A stretch of 64,000 nucleotides of DNA. It comes from Cerasicoccus sp. TK19100 (GTDB lineage Bacteria > Verrucomicrobiota > Verrucomicrobiia > Opitutales > Cerasicoccaceae). The notes beneath the pieces are model-generated. The model saw only the letters and a program-made list of their open reading frames with translations. It ran no database searches and was not told where the DNA came from. Shown one piece after another: positions 34,005 through 42,374 of this stretch. Every line of letters starts with the position of its first letter. Within the stretch, counting starts at the first letter, position 1. The translations under genes were made by a program, and so were the position numbers. The stretch spans positions 1 to 64,000 of the forward strand of contig NZ_JAPWDU010000002.1 of the NCBI RefSeq assembly GCF_027257155.1. The letters are read 5' to 3'.

Positions 34005-35396
34005 ATGGATCATTCAAAAGCCTGGCGTCCAATGCGGCGCTTGAGCCTGCTAATCACGCTGGCAGCCAGCCCGGCGTTTGCCGCCTACACGCAGTATTCG
34101 GCGACCGCTGAGGAACGTCATGACGAGATGATGGCCTTCTTCACCGACCACACCGAGGCGACCGTTCCGGACTCCGTGCAAAGTTGGTGGGACTATAAAT
34201 ACATGCTCGGCGACGGCTATTACCGCGACGATTTGGCCAAGGAGGGCCTGACGCTGTCGCTGAAATTCGTCACCGACAGCCTGGGCAACGTGAGCGGTGG
34301 CCGCGACCAGGGCTTTACTTATACGGGCTCAATGGGCTTCGACGCCGACGCGGATCTGGAGAAATTACTCGGCATCGAGGGTGCGGATTTTTACGTTTCA
34401 GCGGTCTGGCGCTCGGGCACGAGCTTGTCTAATAAATACATCGGCAATGTCTTCCAGACTCAGCAGATTTATGGTGGGCAAAACCTGCGGCTCTATGCGT
34501 TTTACTGGCGGCAAAGTCTATTCGACGACCAACTGCTGCTCAAGGTTGGCCGCATCGCGCAGGGTGACGATTTCCTTTCCCGGCCGATCTATTGGAGCTA
34601 CGTGCAAAACGCTTTCGACGGCAACCCGGTGTCGATTTTCCTGAACACGCCGATGTATGCCTACCCGAATTCCACTTGGGGCGGTTTCGCTAAATACACG
34701 CCCAAAGAATCGGATTTTTTCGTGCAAGGCGGCCTCTATGGCGGCGCGAAAACCCCCACGCAGACTCGCAATAGCGCGCATGGTCTCGACTGGTCATTCG
34801 ACTACGATAACGCCTACCTGATGGGTATGTTCGGTTGGCGGCCAGGGATGAAAATCAGCGGGCAAAGTGAGCTGCCGGGGAATTATTCGATGGGTGCGTA
34901 TTACGTGACCGGCCACTTCCAGCAATTCCTGCCAGCGCCGGCACCACCAGGCACGAGCGCCGAGGTGGAGGGCAAGTGGGGCTTGTATTGGATGTTTGAC
35001 CAGATGGTCTATTCCAACGGCGTCAATTCGAATGGTGATAAGACCGGCATTACCCCGTGGTTTGTGGTCAGTATCGCGCCGGACGAGCGGGTGAATCAGA
35101 TGCCATATTCGTTCTACGGCGGCGTGCGCTGGGATGCGATTCTGCCTTCACGTAAAGACGACTTTCTCGCGCTGGGCTATGTTTACGGCATGTTTAGCGA
35201 CGACTTCGCCCAATCGCAGCGCAATCGCGGCATTCCGGGGCAGAATTTCGAGTCCGTCATCGAGCTCACCTACATGATCCAGGTCAACGAGTGGTTCACC
35301 TTCCAGCCCGACCTGCAATACATCATCAATCCGGGCGGCGCGCACCAATATAGCGATGCCTTCGTGTTGGGCTTCCAGTCATCGGTGCAGTTTTAA
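34005..35396 (+). CDS. OprB-family carbohydrate-selective porin
   Basis: A 463-residue outer-membrane barrel. A signal peptide ends near 'AASPAFA' (residue about 26); an internal ATG at 34032 would give the shorter leader MRRLSLLITLAASPAFA and is equally plausible. The mature protein is full of alternating aromatic strands and OprB-type phrases ('GSMGFDADADLEKLLGIEGA', 'LLLKVGRIAQGDDFL', 'QGGLYGGAKTP'), ends with a terminal Phe (SSVQF) as barrels do, and has no membrane helices. Function: passive uptake of sugars. Single gene with a 112-base gap from the EIIA-cyclase gene. Confidence 0.9.
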   Translation: MDHSKAWRPMRRLSLLITLAASPAFAAYTQYSATAEERHDEMMAFFTDHTEATVPDSVQSWWDYKYMLGDGYYRDDLAKEGLTLSLKFVTDSLGNVSGGRDQGFTYTGSMGFDADADLEKLLGIEGADFYVSAVWRSGTSLSNKYIGNVFQTQQIYGGQNLRLYAFYWRQSLFDDQLLLKVGRIAQGDDFLSRPIYWSYVQNAFDGNPVSIFLNTPMYAYPNSTWGGFAKYTPKESDFFVQGGLYGGAKTPTQTRNSAHGLDWSFDYDNAYLMGMFGWRPGMKISGQSELPGNYSMGAYYVTGHFQQFLPAPAPPGTSAEVEGKWGLYWMFDQMVYSNGVNSNGDKTGITPWFVVSIAPDERVNQMPYSFYGGVRWDAILPSRKDDFLALGYVYGMFSDDFAQSQRNRGIPGQNFESVIELTYMIQVNEWFTFQPDLQYIINPGGAHQYSDAFVLGFQSSVQF

Positions 35397-35402
35397 AGTC
35401 TT

Positions 35403-36047
35403 CTAGCCGATGTCGAAAATCTCGCTGACCTCGGCCCAGATCAGGTCGGCTACATCATGCACGGCCAGCGAGCCATCCACGACGAAGAACCGCTCGGGCA
35501 TTTGCTCGGCGAGGATCAGGTAGCCTTTGCGCACGGACTGGTAGAACTCGATGTTTTCCTGCTCCATGCGATCGGGCAGGTCGCTGGCGCGCTGGGCGGC
35601 ACGCTGGAGGCCGATTTCGGCCGGCACGTCGACAACGATCGTCAGGTGCGGCATCGCATCGCCAACGGCGAAGCTGTTTATTGCGCTCACGGGATCTTCG
35701 GACAGCTGGCGGGCCACGCCCTGGTAAACTGTGGTCGAGTCGAGGAAGCGGTCGCAGAGGATGACTTTGCCTTCCTTGAGGGCCGGGATGATCACCTCGC
35801 GCACGAGTTGGGCGCGGCTGGCGGCAAAGAGCAGCAGCTCGGTCTCGGGGCACATGCCGAAGCCAGCGTCGGCGTGCTTGAGCAAGTGGCGGATTTCTTC
35901 GCCGATGGCGGTGCCACCGGGCTCGCGGGTCAGCAGAACTTCGCGTCCGGCTGCTCGAATTTTATCGGCGAGTTGGGCGATTTGCGTGCTTTTGCCGCTG
36001 CCTTCCGAGCCTTCAAAGGAGATGAGGATGCCTCCGTTTTCCGTCAT
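35403..36047 (-). CDS. tmk: Thymidylate kinase
   Basis: A 214-residue dTMP kinase. P-loop GSEGSGKSTQ (about residues 12-21), 'LLTREPGGTAIGEEIRHLL' (the DR/TREPGGT substrate motif), 'ILCDRFLDSTTVYQG' (DRY/DRF), and 'RASDLPDRMEQENIEFYQSV' with the LID-type region. It converges on the porin with only 6 bases between them. Normal length. Upstream of it on the other strand is nuoA. Confidence 0.95.
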   Translation of the reverse strand: MTENGGILISFEGSEGSGKSTQIAQLADKIRAAGREVLLTREPGGTAIGEEIRHLLKHADAGFGMCPETELLLFAASRAQLVREVIIPALKEGKVILCDRFLDSTTVYQGVARQLSEDPVSAINSFAVGDAMPHLTIVVDVPAEIGLQRAAQRASDLPDRMEQENIEFYQSVRKGYLILAEQMPERFFVVDGSLAVHDVADLIWAEVSEIFDIG

Positions 36048-36203
36048 TTAGGGAAGAAAACAATTCGGGCAGGGCGCCACAAGGTTTTTAGAACGGTTTT
36101 CGGGCGTTGGCCTGCTTTGCTTGGTCTTTCGTTGTGGAGAACGCCTGCCGATACTCCGAAAAACCGCTTGCCAAGTGCGGGGCCAATGATTTCCTAGGGC
36201 GTC

Positions 36204-36578
36204 ATGGAATTGGCTGACTACCTGCCCGTATTGATTCAGATTTTGCTCGCTGTGGTGATTGCTGCGGCGATCCTGACGGCGAGTCACATCTTTGGCCAGC
36301 GCGCGCGCGGCAACTACGCGAAGGACGCCGCCTACGAGTGCGGTATGCTGGAGGAAAGTAAGCCACACCCGAAGTTTAGCGTGAAATTCTATGTCGTCGC
36401 GATGCTGTTCATCCTGTTCGACATCGAGATGGTCTTCATGATTCCGTGGGTGCTCGTTTACCGTGAGCTACTCGCTGTGGGTGTGCTTGATTTCTGGCCG
36501 ATTCTGTTCTTCCTCTTCATTCTGACCCTTGGCTTGGTCTATGAAATGAAGAAGAAGGGCCTTGAGTGGGAGCGCTAA
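36204..36578 (+). CDS. nuoA: NADH-quinone oxidoreductase subunit A (isolated)
   Basis: A 124-residue, three-helix subunit of complex I. 'YECGMLEESKPHPKFSVKFY' and 'MLFILFDIEMVFMIPW' are the invariant NuoA motifs, with helices at about 6-28, 60-82 and 90-112. No nuoB or other nuo gene follows; the next gene on this strand is far away and the protease converges with a 4-base overlap at the stop. It is an orphan nuoA, or the rest of the operon is elsewhere. Confidence 0.94.
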   Translation: MELADYLPVLIQILLAVVIAAAILTASHIFGQRARGNYAKDAAYECGMLEESKPHPKFSVKFYVVAMLFILFDIEMVFMIPWVLVYRELLAVGVLDFWPILFFLFILTLGLVYEMKKKGLEWER

Positions 36579-38818
36579 TTCGCTGGTAAAATCTCCAGTC
36601 GGTAAAAGCAGAAGTCGCCTTCGCCCAAGCCGCCCACGGTAACGCTTTCAGTGCCGTCGCCATTGGATACCGGCGAGCCAATCTGCTCCAGTGCGCTGGC
36701 GCCGGTTTGCCAGTCTGCCAGATCGTCGCTGCAATAGACCTTATAAGTCACACCGCCAACGGTGTAGCCATCGACCGTTGAGCCGGTGCCCGAGCCTTCC
36801 AATCGGCGAAAGGTGAACAACAGACGATCGTTGTCTTCCTCGACTTTTGGCAGTTTAGTGCGCGCCTCCTCGGGGTCGTTATAGGAGCCGCCCGTGCCGT
36901 AGTTGACGATGTCGGAAATGCCGTCGCTGTTCGTATCCTGTTCGGCCAGGGTTTCCACGCTTTGGCCGAGGCCGAGGTTCTCGAAAATCCAGTGCTCCAG
37001 CTCGTTGCCGACGGTGAGGGTCCAGGTTTGCTCGTCGGAACCGGCGAGATTGCTCGCCGTCAAGGTGACGGTGTATTCGCCGGTGGCGTCAGGCTGGCCG
37101 GTGATTTCGCCCGTGGCCGCGTCTAGGCTCAGGCTGCCGGGCAATACAGTGGCGGTAAACGCTGTTGGGTAATTGGCAGCCGTGACGTCGAAGTCGAACG
37201 CCGCGCCGAGGAAACCCTGTGCCGAGGCCATGCTGGTGATCACTGGCGGCAGCAGGCCGTCGAAGAGGAAATCGTTCAAATTAACGCGCCCGCCGGAAAC
37301 CGCTTTGCCCTCCAGATAAGTGACCGGCGTCACCGTGGCGAGTAGCATTGCTTTGATCTCGGCAGTGGTCAGCTCGGGCCGCAGTTGCATCATGAGCGCG
37401 ACGCAACCCGCCACTTGCGGTGCTGCCATGGAGGTGCCACTCAGGTAGCCGTAGCGGTTGCTGGGCAACGTGCTGAGAATGCTGGATCCCGGCGCGGAGA
37501 GGTCCACGGTTTCGAGGCCGTAGTTGCTGTAGTAGGCGAGGTTGTCACTGGCCGTGTGCGCGCCGACGGCAATGATATTGGGCTCCTCACTAGAGGTCGG
37601 TATGTGAGAATTTATGTCGGTGTCCAAGCCGTCATTGCCAGCCGAAGCGATAAACGGCGTGTCGGTCATGGCGATGTATTCGCTGATCAGCGGGTGAACG
37701 CTGCCCAGTGCGCCCCAGGAATTACTGGTAATATCTGCGCCCATGAACGCGGCGTAGTAGATGCTGTTGAGGGCGTCGGAGAGCGAGCCGGAACCGGAGG
37801 CACTCAAAAATTTCAGGCCCATGAGCTTGGTTCGCCAGGCGACACCACTGACGCCGACGCCGTTGTTACCGACGGCGGCAATGATGCCTGCGCAGTGGGT
37901 GCCGTGCTGATTGTCGTCCATGGGGTCCCCGTCGTCGTTGGCGAAATCATAGCCGTGATAGTCGTCGATGAGGCCGTTTTCGTCGTCGTCAATGCCGTTG
38001 CCTTCTATCTCACCTGTGTTGGTCCACATGTTTGCAGCGAGGTCCTCGTGCAGGTGGTCGATGCCGCTATCGATCACGGCCACCACGACGTCGTCCGCGT
38101 GATTCAGCATGTCCCAAGCCTCGGTAGAATCCATGTCCGGATCTTTGGCGTGGGTTGAATTATGGCACCATTGGTTGGAGAAAAGCGGGTCGTCGGGCGT
38201 TGCGGTCGCAAACACGATTACGTCGAGGCTGGTCTGCTCAATGCCTTCGGCCTGGATTTGCTGAATGCTCAGCCCGAGCTGCTCCAGCGCGTCGAGCGAT
38301 GGCTCCGGGCCACTGATCAACAACAGCCCAGGGGCCCAAAGCTGGCGGCGGACGCTGAGCCCGGCGTCGACCAAGGCGGCCATGGTGTCGTCAATGCTGG
38401 CGGGGTCCGCTTGCACGATTAGGTGGTCGGCCACCGCGACTTCGTCTCGCAAAAATTCGCTGTGTTCGTCCCAGATTGTTTTGACGCGCCAATGCGGATA
38501 TTTTTCAGGGGTGCGGTAGAGGCGCGTTTCCTCCCGGCCGCCTGTGGCGCTGGTTTCGATGCGGGTGGCGAACTCGGCGGAGCGCGAAAGAATGTCAGCC
38601 AACACCGGGTTGCGCGCCGATAGATCACGGCGATTGGTTTGGGGCGCAGGCCAGGTCGAGGTGGCCTCGACAGCGGAGGCCATGTTGCAGCGCTTGTCCG
38701 ATTGTGCGGCTTTCGTGCAGGGCTCTGAGTTGCGCGAAGCTTCTTGGCCCCAAACAAGCCATAGCGTAAACAAGGCGGTGAGTATTAAGCAGCCGCCAAG
38801 CTGGAAAATGCGCTTCAT
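36575..38818 (-). CDS. Secreted subtilisin-like serine protease (S8)
   Basis: A 747-residue exported protease. Signal peptide 1-24, a pro-region with several Cys to about 200, then the S8 domain with catalytic D250 (VVAVIDSGID), H305 (QHGTHCAG) and S463 (GTSMAAPQVAG), and oxyanion Asn in 'TSNSWGA'. A putative Ig-like He_PIG domain (about 525-615; 'GSLSLDAATGEITGQPDA') and a verrucomicrobial-type C-terminal domain ('SVETLAEQDTNSDGISDIVNYG') follow. Start at the ATG giving MKRIFQLGG; two residues earlier is another ATG. Acts outside the cell or in the periplasm on proteins. Confidence 0.93.
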   Translation of the reverse strand: MKRIFQLGGCLILTALFTLWLVWGQEASRNSEPCTKAAQSDKRCNMASAVEATSTWPAPQTNRRDLSARNPVLADILSRSAEFATRIETSATGGREETRLYRTPEKYPHWRVKTIWDEHSEFLRDEVAVADHLIVQADPASIDDTMAALVDAGLSVRRQLWAPGLLLISGPEPSLDALEQLGLSIQQIQAEGIEQTSLDVIVFATATPDDPLFSNQWCHNSTHAKDPDMDSTEAWDMLNHADDVVVAVIDSGIDHLHEDLAANMWTNTGEIEGNGIDDDENGLIDDYHGYDFANDDGDPMDDNQHGTHCAGIIAAVGNNGVGVSGVAWRTKLMGLKFLSASGSGSLSDALNSIYYAAFMGADITSNSWGALGSVHPLISEYIAMTDTPFIASAGNDGLDTDINSHIPTSSEEPNIIAVGAHTASDNLAYYSNYGLETVDLSAPGSSILSTLPSNRYGYLSGTSMAAPQVAGCVALMMQLRPELTTAEIKAMLLATVTPVTYLEGKAVSGGRVNLNDFLFDGLLPPVITSMASAQGFLGAAFDFDVTAANYPTAFTATVLPGSLSLDAATGEITGQPDATGEYTVTLTASNLAGSDEQTWTLTVGNELEHWIFENLGLGQSVETLAEQDTNSDGISDIVNYGTGGSYNDPEEARTKLPKVEEDNDRLLFTFRRLEGSGTGSTVDGYTVGGVTYKVYCSDDLADWQTGASALEQIGSPVSNGDGTESVTVGGLGEGDFCFYRLEILPAN

Positions 38819-38916
38819 GAACACAGGGGATATTATACCACAGGAGTCTTAACGCGGCATTAAATTTCGGCTGGCGGCAGGTTTTAATTCATATTTACAA
38901 AGCCATTGGTGCACAA

Positions 38917-38947
38917 AAAACGCTGACTAATCTCTAGTCAGCGTTTT
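38917..38947 (-). terminator. Intrinsic terminator of ispG
   Basis: Stem AAAACGCTGACTA (38917-38929) with TAGTCAGCGTTTT (38935-38947), loop of 5 bases. Read on the minus strand the stem ends in six T, 40 bases after the ispG stop. A clear Rho-independent terminator. Confidence 0.9.
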
Positions 38948-38987
38948 GGGGAAACTTTGGGATCTAGTATGCTAGATGAGAAAAGCT

Positions 38988-41027
38988 CTACACTTGAGCA
39001 GCCTCTTCGACGGCTTCGGGTTCGACCCATTTGCCGTGCTCGGAAATGAGGTCGACCAGGCGGTCGAGCGCCTCGACCTCGGGAATGTTGAACTTCACGC
39101 ATTCCTTGCCGACGTAGAGGTTGATCTTGCCTGGGGCACCGCCGACATAGCCGAAGTCCGCATCTGCCATTTCGCCGGGGCCATTGACGATGCAGCCCAT
39201 GACTGCGATCGTGACGCCCTTCAGGTGACCAGTGCGGCCCTTAATGCGCTGAGTGACCTCTTGCAGGTCGAAGAGGGTGCGTCCGCAGCTCGGGCAGGCG
39301 ACGTATTCCGTCTTCGTGGCGCGCATGCGGGCAGCTTGGAGGAGATTGTAGGCGAGGGCGGTTGCCTGGTCGGCGCGGCCGATGTTTTCAACGGAAATCA
39401 AGTCGCCCATGCCGTCGACGAACAGGTTGCCCGCGACCATGGAGGCTTCGAGCAGTTGGTTACCAAAGCCGTCTTCTTGCAGCACCTGCATTTCCGGGGT
39501 CACGCGGACCCAGAGCGGTGCCTTGGTGCCGATTTCCTTCAGCGCGTCGCCCAGTGCGCGGTAAGCGCCGGTGGCGTGGGTGTCGCCCGGGACGCCTGTG
39601 CGGGTGAAGACGAGTCGACCGTCGCCTAGTTTGCGAATGGTTTCCGCCCACGCATGAACCTGTTGGGCGTTGGTGTCGATTGCCAAGAGAAAGTCATTTT
39701 GCACGGCCCATTGATGAGCGTGTTCAAGGCAATCTTCCTCATATTTGCAAATGAACATCCAGCGCACGTCTTTACTCCATTCCATCCCTTGAAGTGAGAT
39801 GTCCTCGCTCATGCATTTTACGACGATGCATTCTACGGTAGTACCAAGTGCCTTGGCGAGGTTGGCGAGGTGCGGCAGATCGTCATTCGAGGCTACTTCC
39901 ACCAGCAGGCCTTCGACCTTGGCGTCCTTGAACTTGCGGTTGATGTCGAGCACGTCCTTGACGATTTCCGCATGCTCGGAGAGCGGGCGGTGGGCCGGGG
40001 TGATAACGCGGGGCGGCTCCAGGTTGCCAATCGGGGCGTTGGCACCGAATGACAGGTCGACGATGTCGCGGCGCTGGTATTCGTAGAAATTGGCGTGCGC
40101 CTCACTGCGGTCGGAATCGGGCAGCTGGGCGGATTGCTCCCAGTGGGCATGCGCGCGTTTGACCAGCTCCTGGCAAACGGGGATTTCGTGCCAGGGGTCT
40201 TCCGTCAGGGAGACACGGACGGTGTCGCCGAGGCCATCGTAGAGTAGGGCACCAATGCCGACTGCGCTCTTGATGCGGGCGTCTTCGCCTTCGCCAGCCT
40301 CGGTCACGCCGAGGTGCAGCGGATACTTCATGCCCTCCAGGTTCATCTTTTCGACGACGAGGCGATAGGCCTGAATCATGACCTTCGGGTTGCTGGCCTT
40401 CATCGACAGGATGATGTCGTGAAAATTGTGGCTCTCGGCGATGCGAATGAACTCCAGCGCAGACTCGACCATGCCTAACGGCGTATCGCCATAGCGGTTC
40501 ATGATGCGGTCGGAGAGGCTACCGTGGTTGGTGCCGATACGCAAAGCGCGGCCCAGTTCCTTGGCGCGGAGGACCAGCGGGCTAAACGCATTGTGCAGGC
40601 GCTCCAGCTCTTCCTCGTAGGCGGCGTCCGTGTATTCGGTGACGGCGAACTTCTTCTTGTCGGCGTAGTTGCCCGGGTTGACGCGGACTTTCTCCACGTG
40701 CTCCACGGCGACCATCGCGGCACTGGGCAAAAAGTGAATGTCTGCCACGAGCGGCACATGCTCAAAACCGGCGGCGGAAAACTGCTTGCGGATCGGGCCA
40801 AGGGCCTCGGCAGCAGTCTTGTTCGGCGCGGTGATGCGGACCACTTCACAGCCGACTTCCGCCAGGCGGATGCATTGCTTGACCGTGGCCTCGACGTCTT
40901 GCGTCAGGCTGGTGGTCATGGATTGGACACGGATGGGGTTACCACCGCCGACGCCGACGGGGCCTACCTTGACTTCACGCGTCTCACGGCGGGTGGCTTT
41001 AAAGCGGGAATGGCAATAAGGCTGCAT
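38988..41027 (-). CDS. ispG: 4-hydroxy-3-methylbut-2-en-1-yl diphosphate synthase, long form
   Basis: A 679-residue IspG/GcpE of the MEP isoprenoid pathway, about 300 residues longer than the common bacterial enzyme because of an inserted middle domain (about 250-530), as in plants and other PVC bacteria. TIM-barrel start 'VKVGPVGVGGGNPIRVQSMT', 'RITAPNKTAAEA', 'LRIGTNHGSLSDR', then after the insert the [4Fe-4S] domain with CPSCGRTLFDLQ and 'MGCIVNGPGEMAD'. Start at the ATG at 41025-41027 (MQPYCHSRF); an upstream ATG exists. A strong terminator follows. ispE is in the same window. Confidence 0.95.
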   Translation of the reverse strand: MQPYCHSRFKATRRETREVKVGPVGVGGGNPIRVQSMTTSLTQDVEATVKQCIRLAEVGCEVVRITAPNKTAAEALGPIRKQFSAAGFEHVPLVADIHFLPSAAMVAVEHVEKVRVNPGNYADKKKFAVTEYTDAAYEEELERLHNAFSPLVLRAKELGRALRIGTNHGSLSDRIMNRYGDTPLGMVESALEFIRIAESHNFHDIILSMKASNPKVMIQAYRLVVEKMNLEGMKYPLHLGVTEAGEGEDARIKSAVGIGALLYDGLGDTVRVSLTEDPWHEIPVCQELVKRAHAHWEQSAQLPDSDRSEAHANFYEYQRRDIVDLSFGANAPIGNLEPPRVITPAHRPLSEHAEIVKDVLDINRKFKDAKVEGLLVEVASNDDLPHLANLAKALGTTVECIVVKCMSEDISLQGMEWSKDVRWMFICKYEEDCLEHAHQWAVQNDFLLAIDTNAQQVHAWAETIRKLGDGRLVFTRTGVPGDTHATGAYRALGDALKEIGTKAPLWVRVTPEMQVLQEDGFGNQLLEASMVAGNLFVDGMGDLISVENIGRADQATALAYNLLQAARMRATKTEYVACPSCGRTLFDLQEVTQRIKGRTGHLKGVTIAVMGCIVNGPGEMADADFGYVGGAPGKINLYVGKECVKFNIPEVEALDRLVDLISEHGKWVEPEAVEEAAQV

Positions 41028-41323
41028 AAGAAAAATGTGAACGAGCACTAGAACAGTAGCGCGGGGAAATATCAAACGGAAAGGTGGCCATCGCTATTTC
41101 ATGCGCTTTTACCAAAAATCAGCCTGCGTATTCATTATCCCTTAACAGTCTTTATGGTAATATGGCCCCAATGAGATCGAGCCATATGCAGATGGGGTGC
41201 TAAAAATACCGTCAAAACCACGAATTGGAGCATTATCCTCTTAAAAACAGAGTCAAAAGGTCGTATATTCTTTAGCCTATTATACGCACTAGCCCCACTG
41301 CGTAAGACAACATCTAGTGCCAA
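41028..41323. other. Non-coding spacer between ispG and the pilin operon
   Basis: A 296-base AT-rich divergent spacer. It holds the promoter regions of both sides and no convincing gene; a short minus-strand frame (41135-41323) has no recognisable product. No strong repeat seen. Confidence 0.55.
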
Positions 41324-41863
41324 ATGAAAAACTATATCATTTCCACGAATATGCCTCAGCGGCGCTCGCCGGGGTTATCGCTCATCGAAATAATGGTCGG
41401 GATGACCATTCTGGGGTTGGTCATGGGCGCGAGCATTCTGGCTTTGCCGGAAATACGGCAGCTAAATTTTACCTCCGATAGCGTCCGCAGTGGTTACACC
41501 GTGCTGAATTCCGAGTTGGAGAATTTGCGCACGCAGACATTTGACCAACTTGCACAGGAGATTACCAGCTCCGGTAGCTCGCAGTCCGGCAGTGGGGGTG
41601 GTCTTTTTGGTGGTTTGGGAGGTCTTCTCGGCATCGGTGAGGAGGAGTCACCGACCGAGGTGAAGTCCAACTCCACCGCCACCGTCAATAACGTCGATTA
41701 CGCCGTCACCCGGCAGTTGGAGTTCACGGATTCCTCGCAAGAGATTATCCAATCCACGGTGTCGATTAACTGGTCCGTCAAAAACCGCCCACACAGTATC
41801 GTAGGCCGCGCAATTTTCACCAAAGATGGTCTTTCGGATAAAAAGTTCAGCTCGGCAAACTAA
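41324..41863 (+). CDS. Type IV prepilin-like protein (pseudopilin 1)
   Basis: A 179-residue protein with a class-III signal: 'QRRSPGLSLIEIMVGMTILG', cut after Gly before LSLIEIM, in which Glu5 of the mature helix (E in LSLIEI, counting L as 1) is the usual assembly residue. A hydrophobic helix (about 16-38) and a variable head rich in Ser/Gly with 'GGGLFGGLGGLLGIG' follow. The methionine at 41351 would give a shorter leader. First of a three-gene operon overlapping the next by 38 bases. Likely a minor pseudopilin of a type IV pilus or type II secretion system. Confidence 0.85.
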   Translation: MKNYIISTNMPQRRSPGLSLIEIMVGMTILGLVMGASILALPEIRQLNFTSDSVRSGYTVLNSELENLRTQTFDQLAQEITSSGSSQSGSGGGLFGGLGGLLGIGEEESPTEVKSNSTATVNNVDYAVTRQLEFTDSSQEIIQSTVSINWSVKNRPHSIVGRAIFTKDGLSDKKFSSAN

Positions 41864-42374
41864 CGGCGCGCGTTCTGCATTCTCCCTGCCGGAGTTGCTG
41901 ATTGCCTTGACCATTTTTGGCCTGCTCGCCGGAGGCATTACGGCGACTTTTCTGTGTTTCAGTAAAGGTCTCAAGGTGTCGATGGAGCATGCGGATCACG
42001 CTGCCCAGACCCAATTTGCCTTCGAGAAAATCAATAAAATGCTGCATTCAGTAAGCAGCGCGCACACGACCACGCCAACCAAGTTTGAGTTCACGACCGT
42101 CGATTTATCCGGTAACAAAGAGCGGCTCTCAATTTATTACGACGCTCAGAAGGAAGAAATCATCGAGACCGATGGCTCCACTTCACGCGTATTGCTGGAC
42201 GATGTGCATTCGGCGAAGTTCACCTATTACGACCGTTTTGGCGCAGAGACCAGCACCCTGATTGACATCAATGCCGCCAAGTTGGAAATCGAAACCGAAG
42301 TCTCCACGACCAACGGTTCCAAGGCATACAAGACCGAAACTTCCATCATTACTTTCCGCAATCGCACACTATGA
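41826..42374 (+). CDS. Type IV prepilin-like protein (PulJ/GspJ-like pseudopilin 2)
   Basis: A 182-residue protein with the prepilin leader 'ARSAFSLPELLIALTIFGLL' (cut within SAF-SLPELL; the residue before the cut is Ala rather than Gly). A hydrophobic helix (about 20-42) and a beta head follow. Starts 38 bases inside the first pseudopilin gene, so translation is coupled, and its stop overlaps the third gene by 4 bases. Similar to PulJ/GspJ. Its partner pseudopilins and the pilus ATPase are not in the window. Confidence 0.83.
   Translation: MVFRIKSSARQTNGARSAFSLPELLIALTIFGLLAGGITATFLCFSKGLKVSMEHADHAAQTQFAFEKINKMLHSVSSAHTTTPTKFEFTTVDLSGNKERLSIYYDAQKEEIIETDGSTSRVLLDDVHSAKFTYYDRFGAETSTLIDINAAKLEIETEVSTTNGSKAYKTETSIITFRNRTL

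Noticed and set aside
37385-38158. Plus-strand frame of 257 codons inside the subtilisin-like protease
   Set aside because: Valine/glycine-rich translation with no motif; opposite to a catalytic-triad protease.
41135-41323. Small minus-strand frame before the pilin operon
   Set aside because: No recognisable protein, AT-rich promoter region; probably chance.
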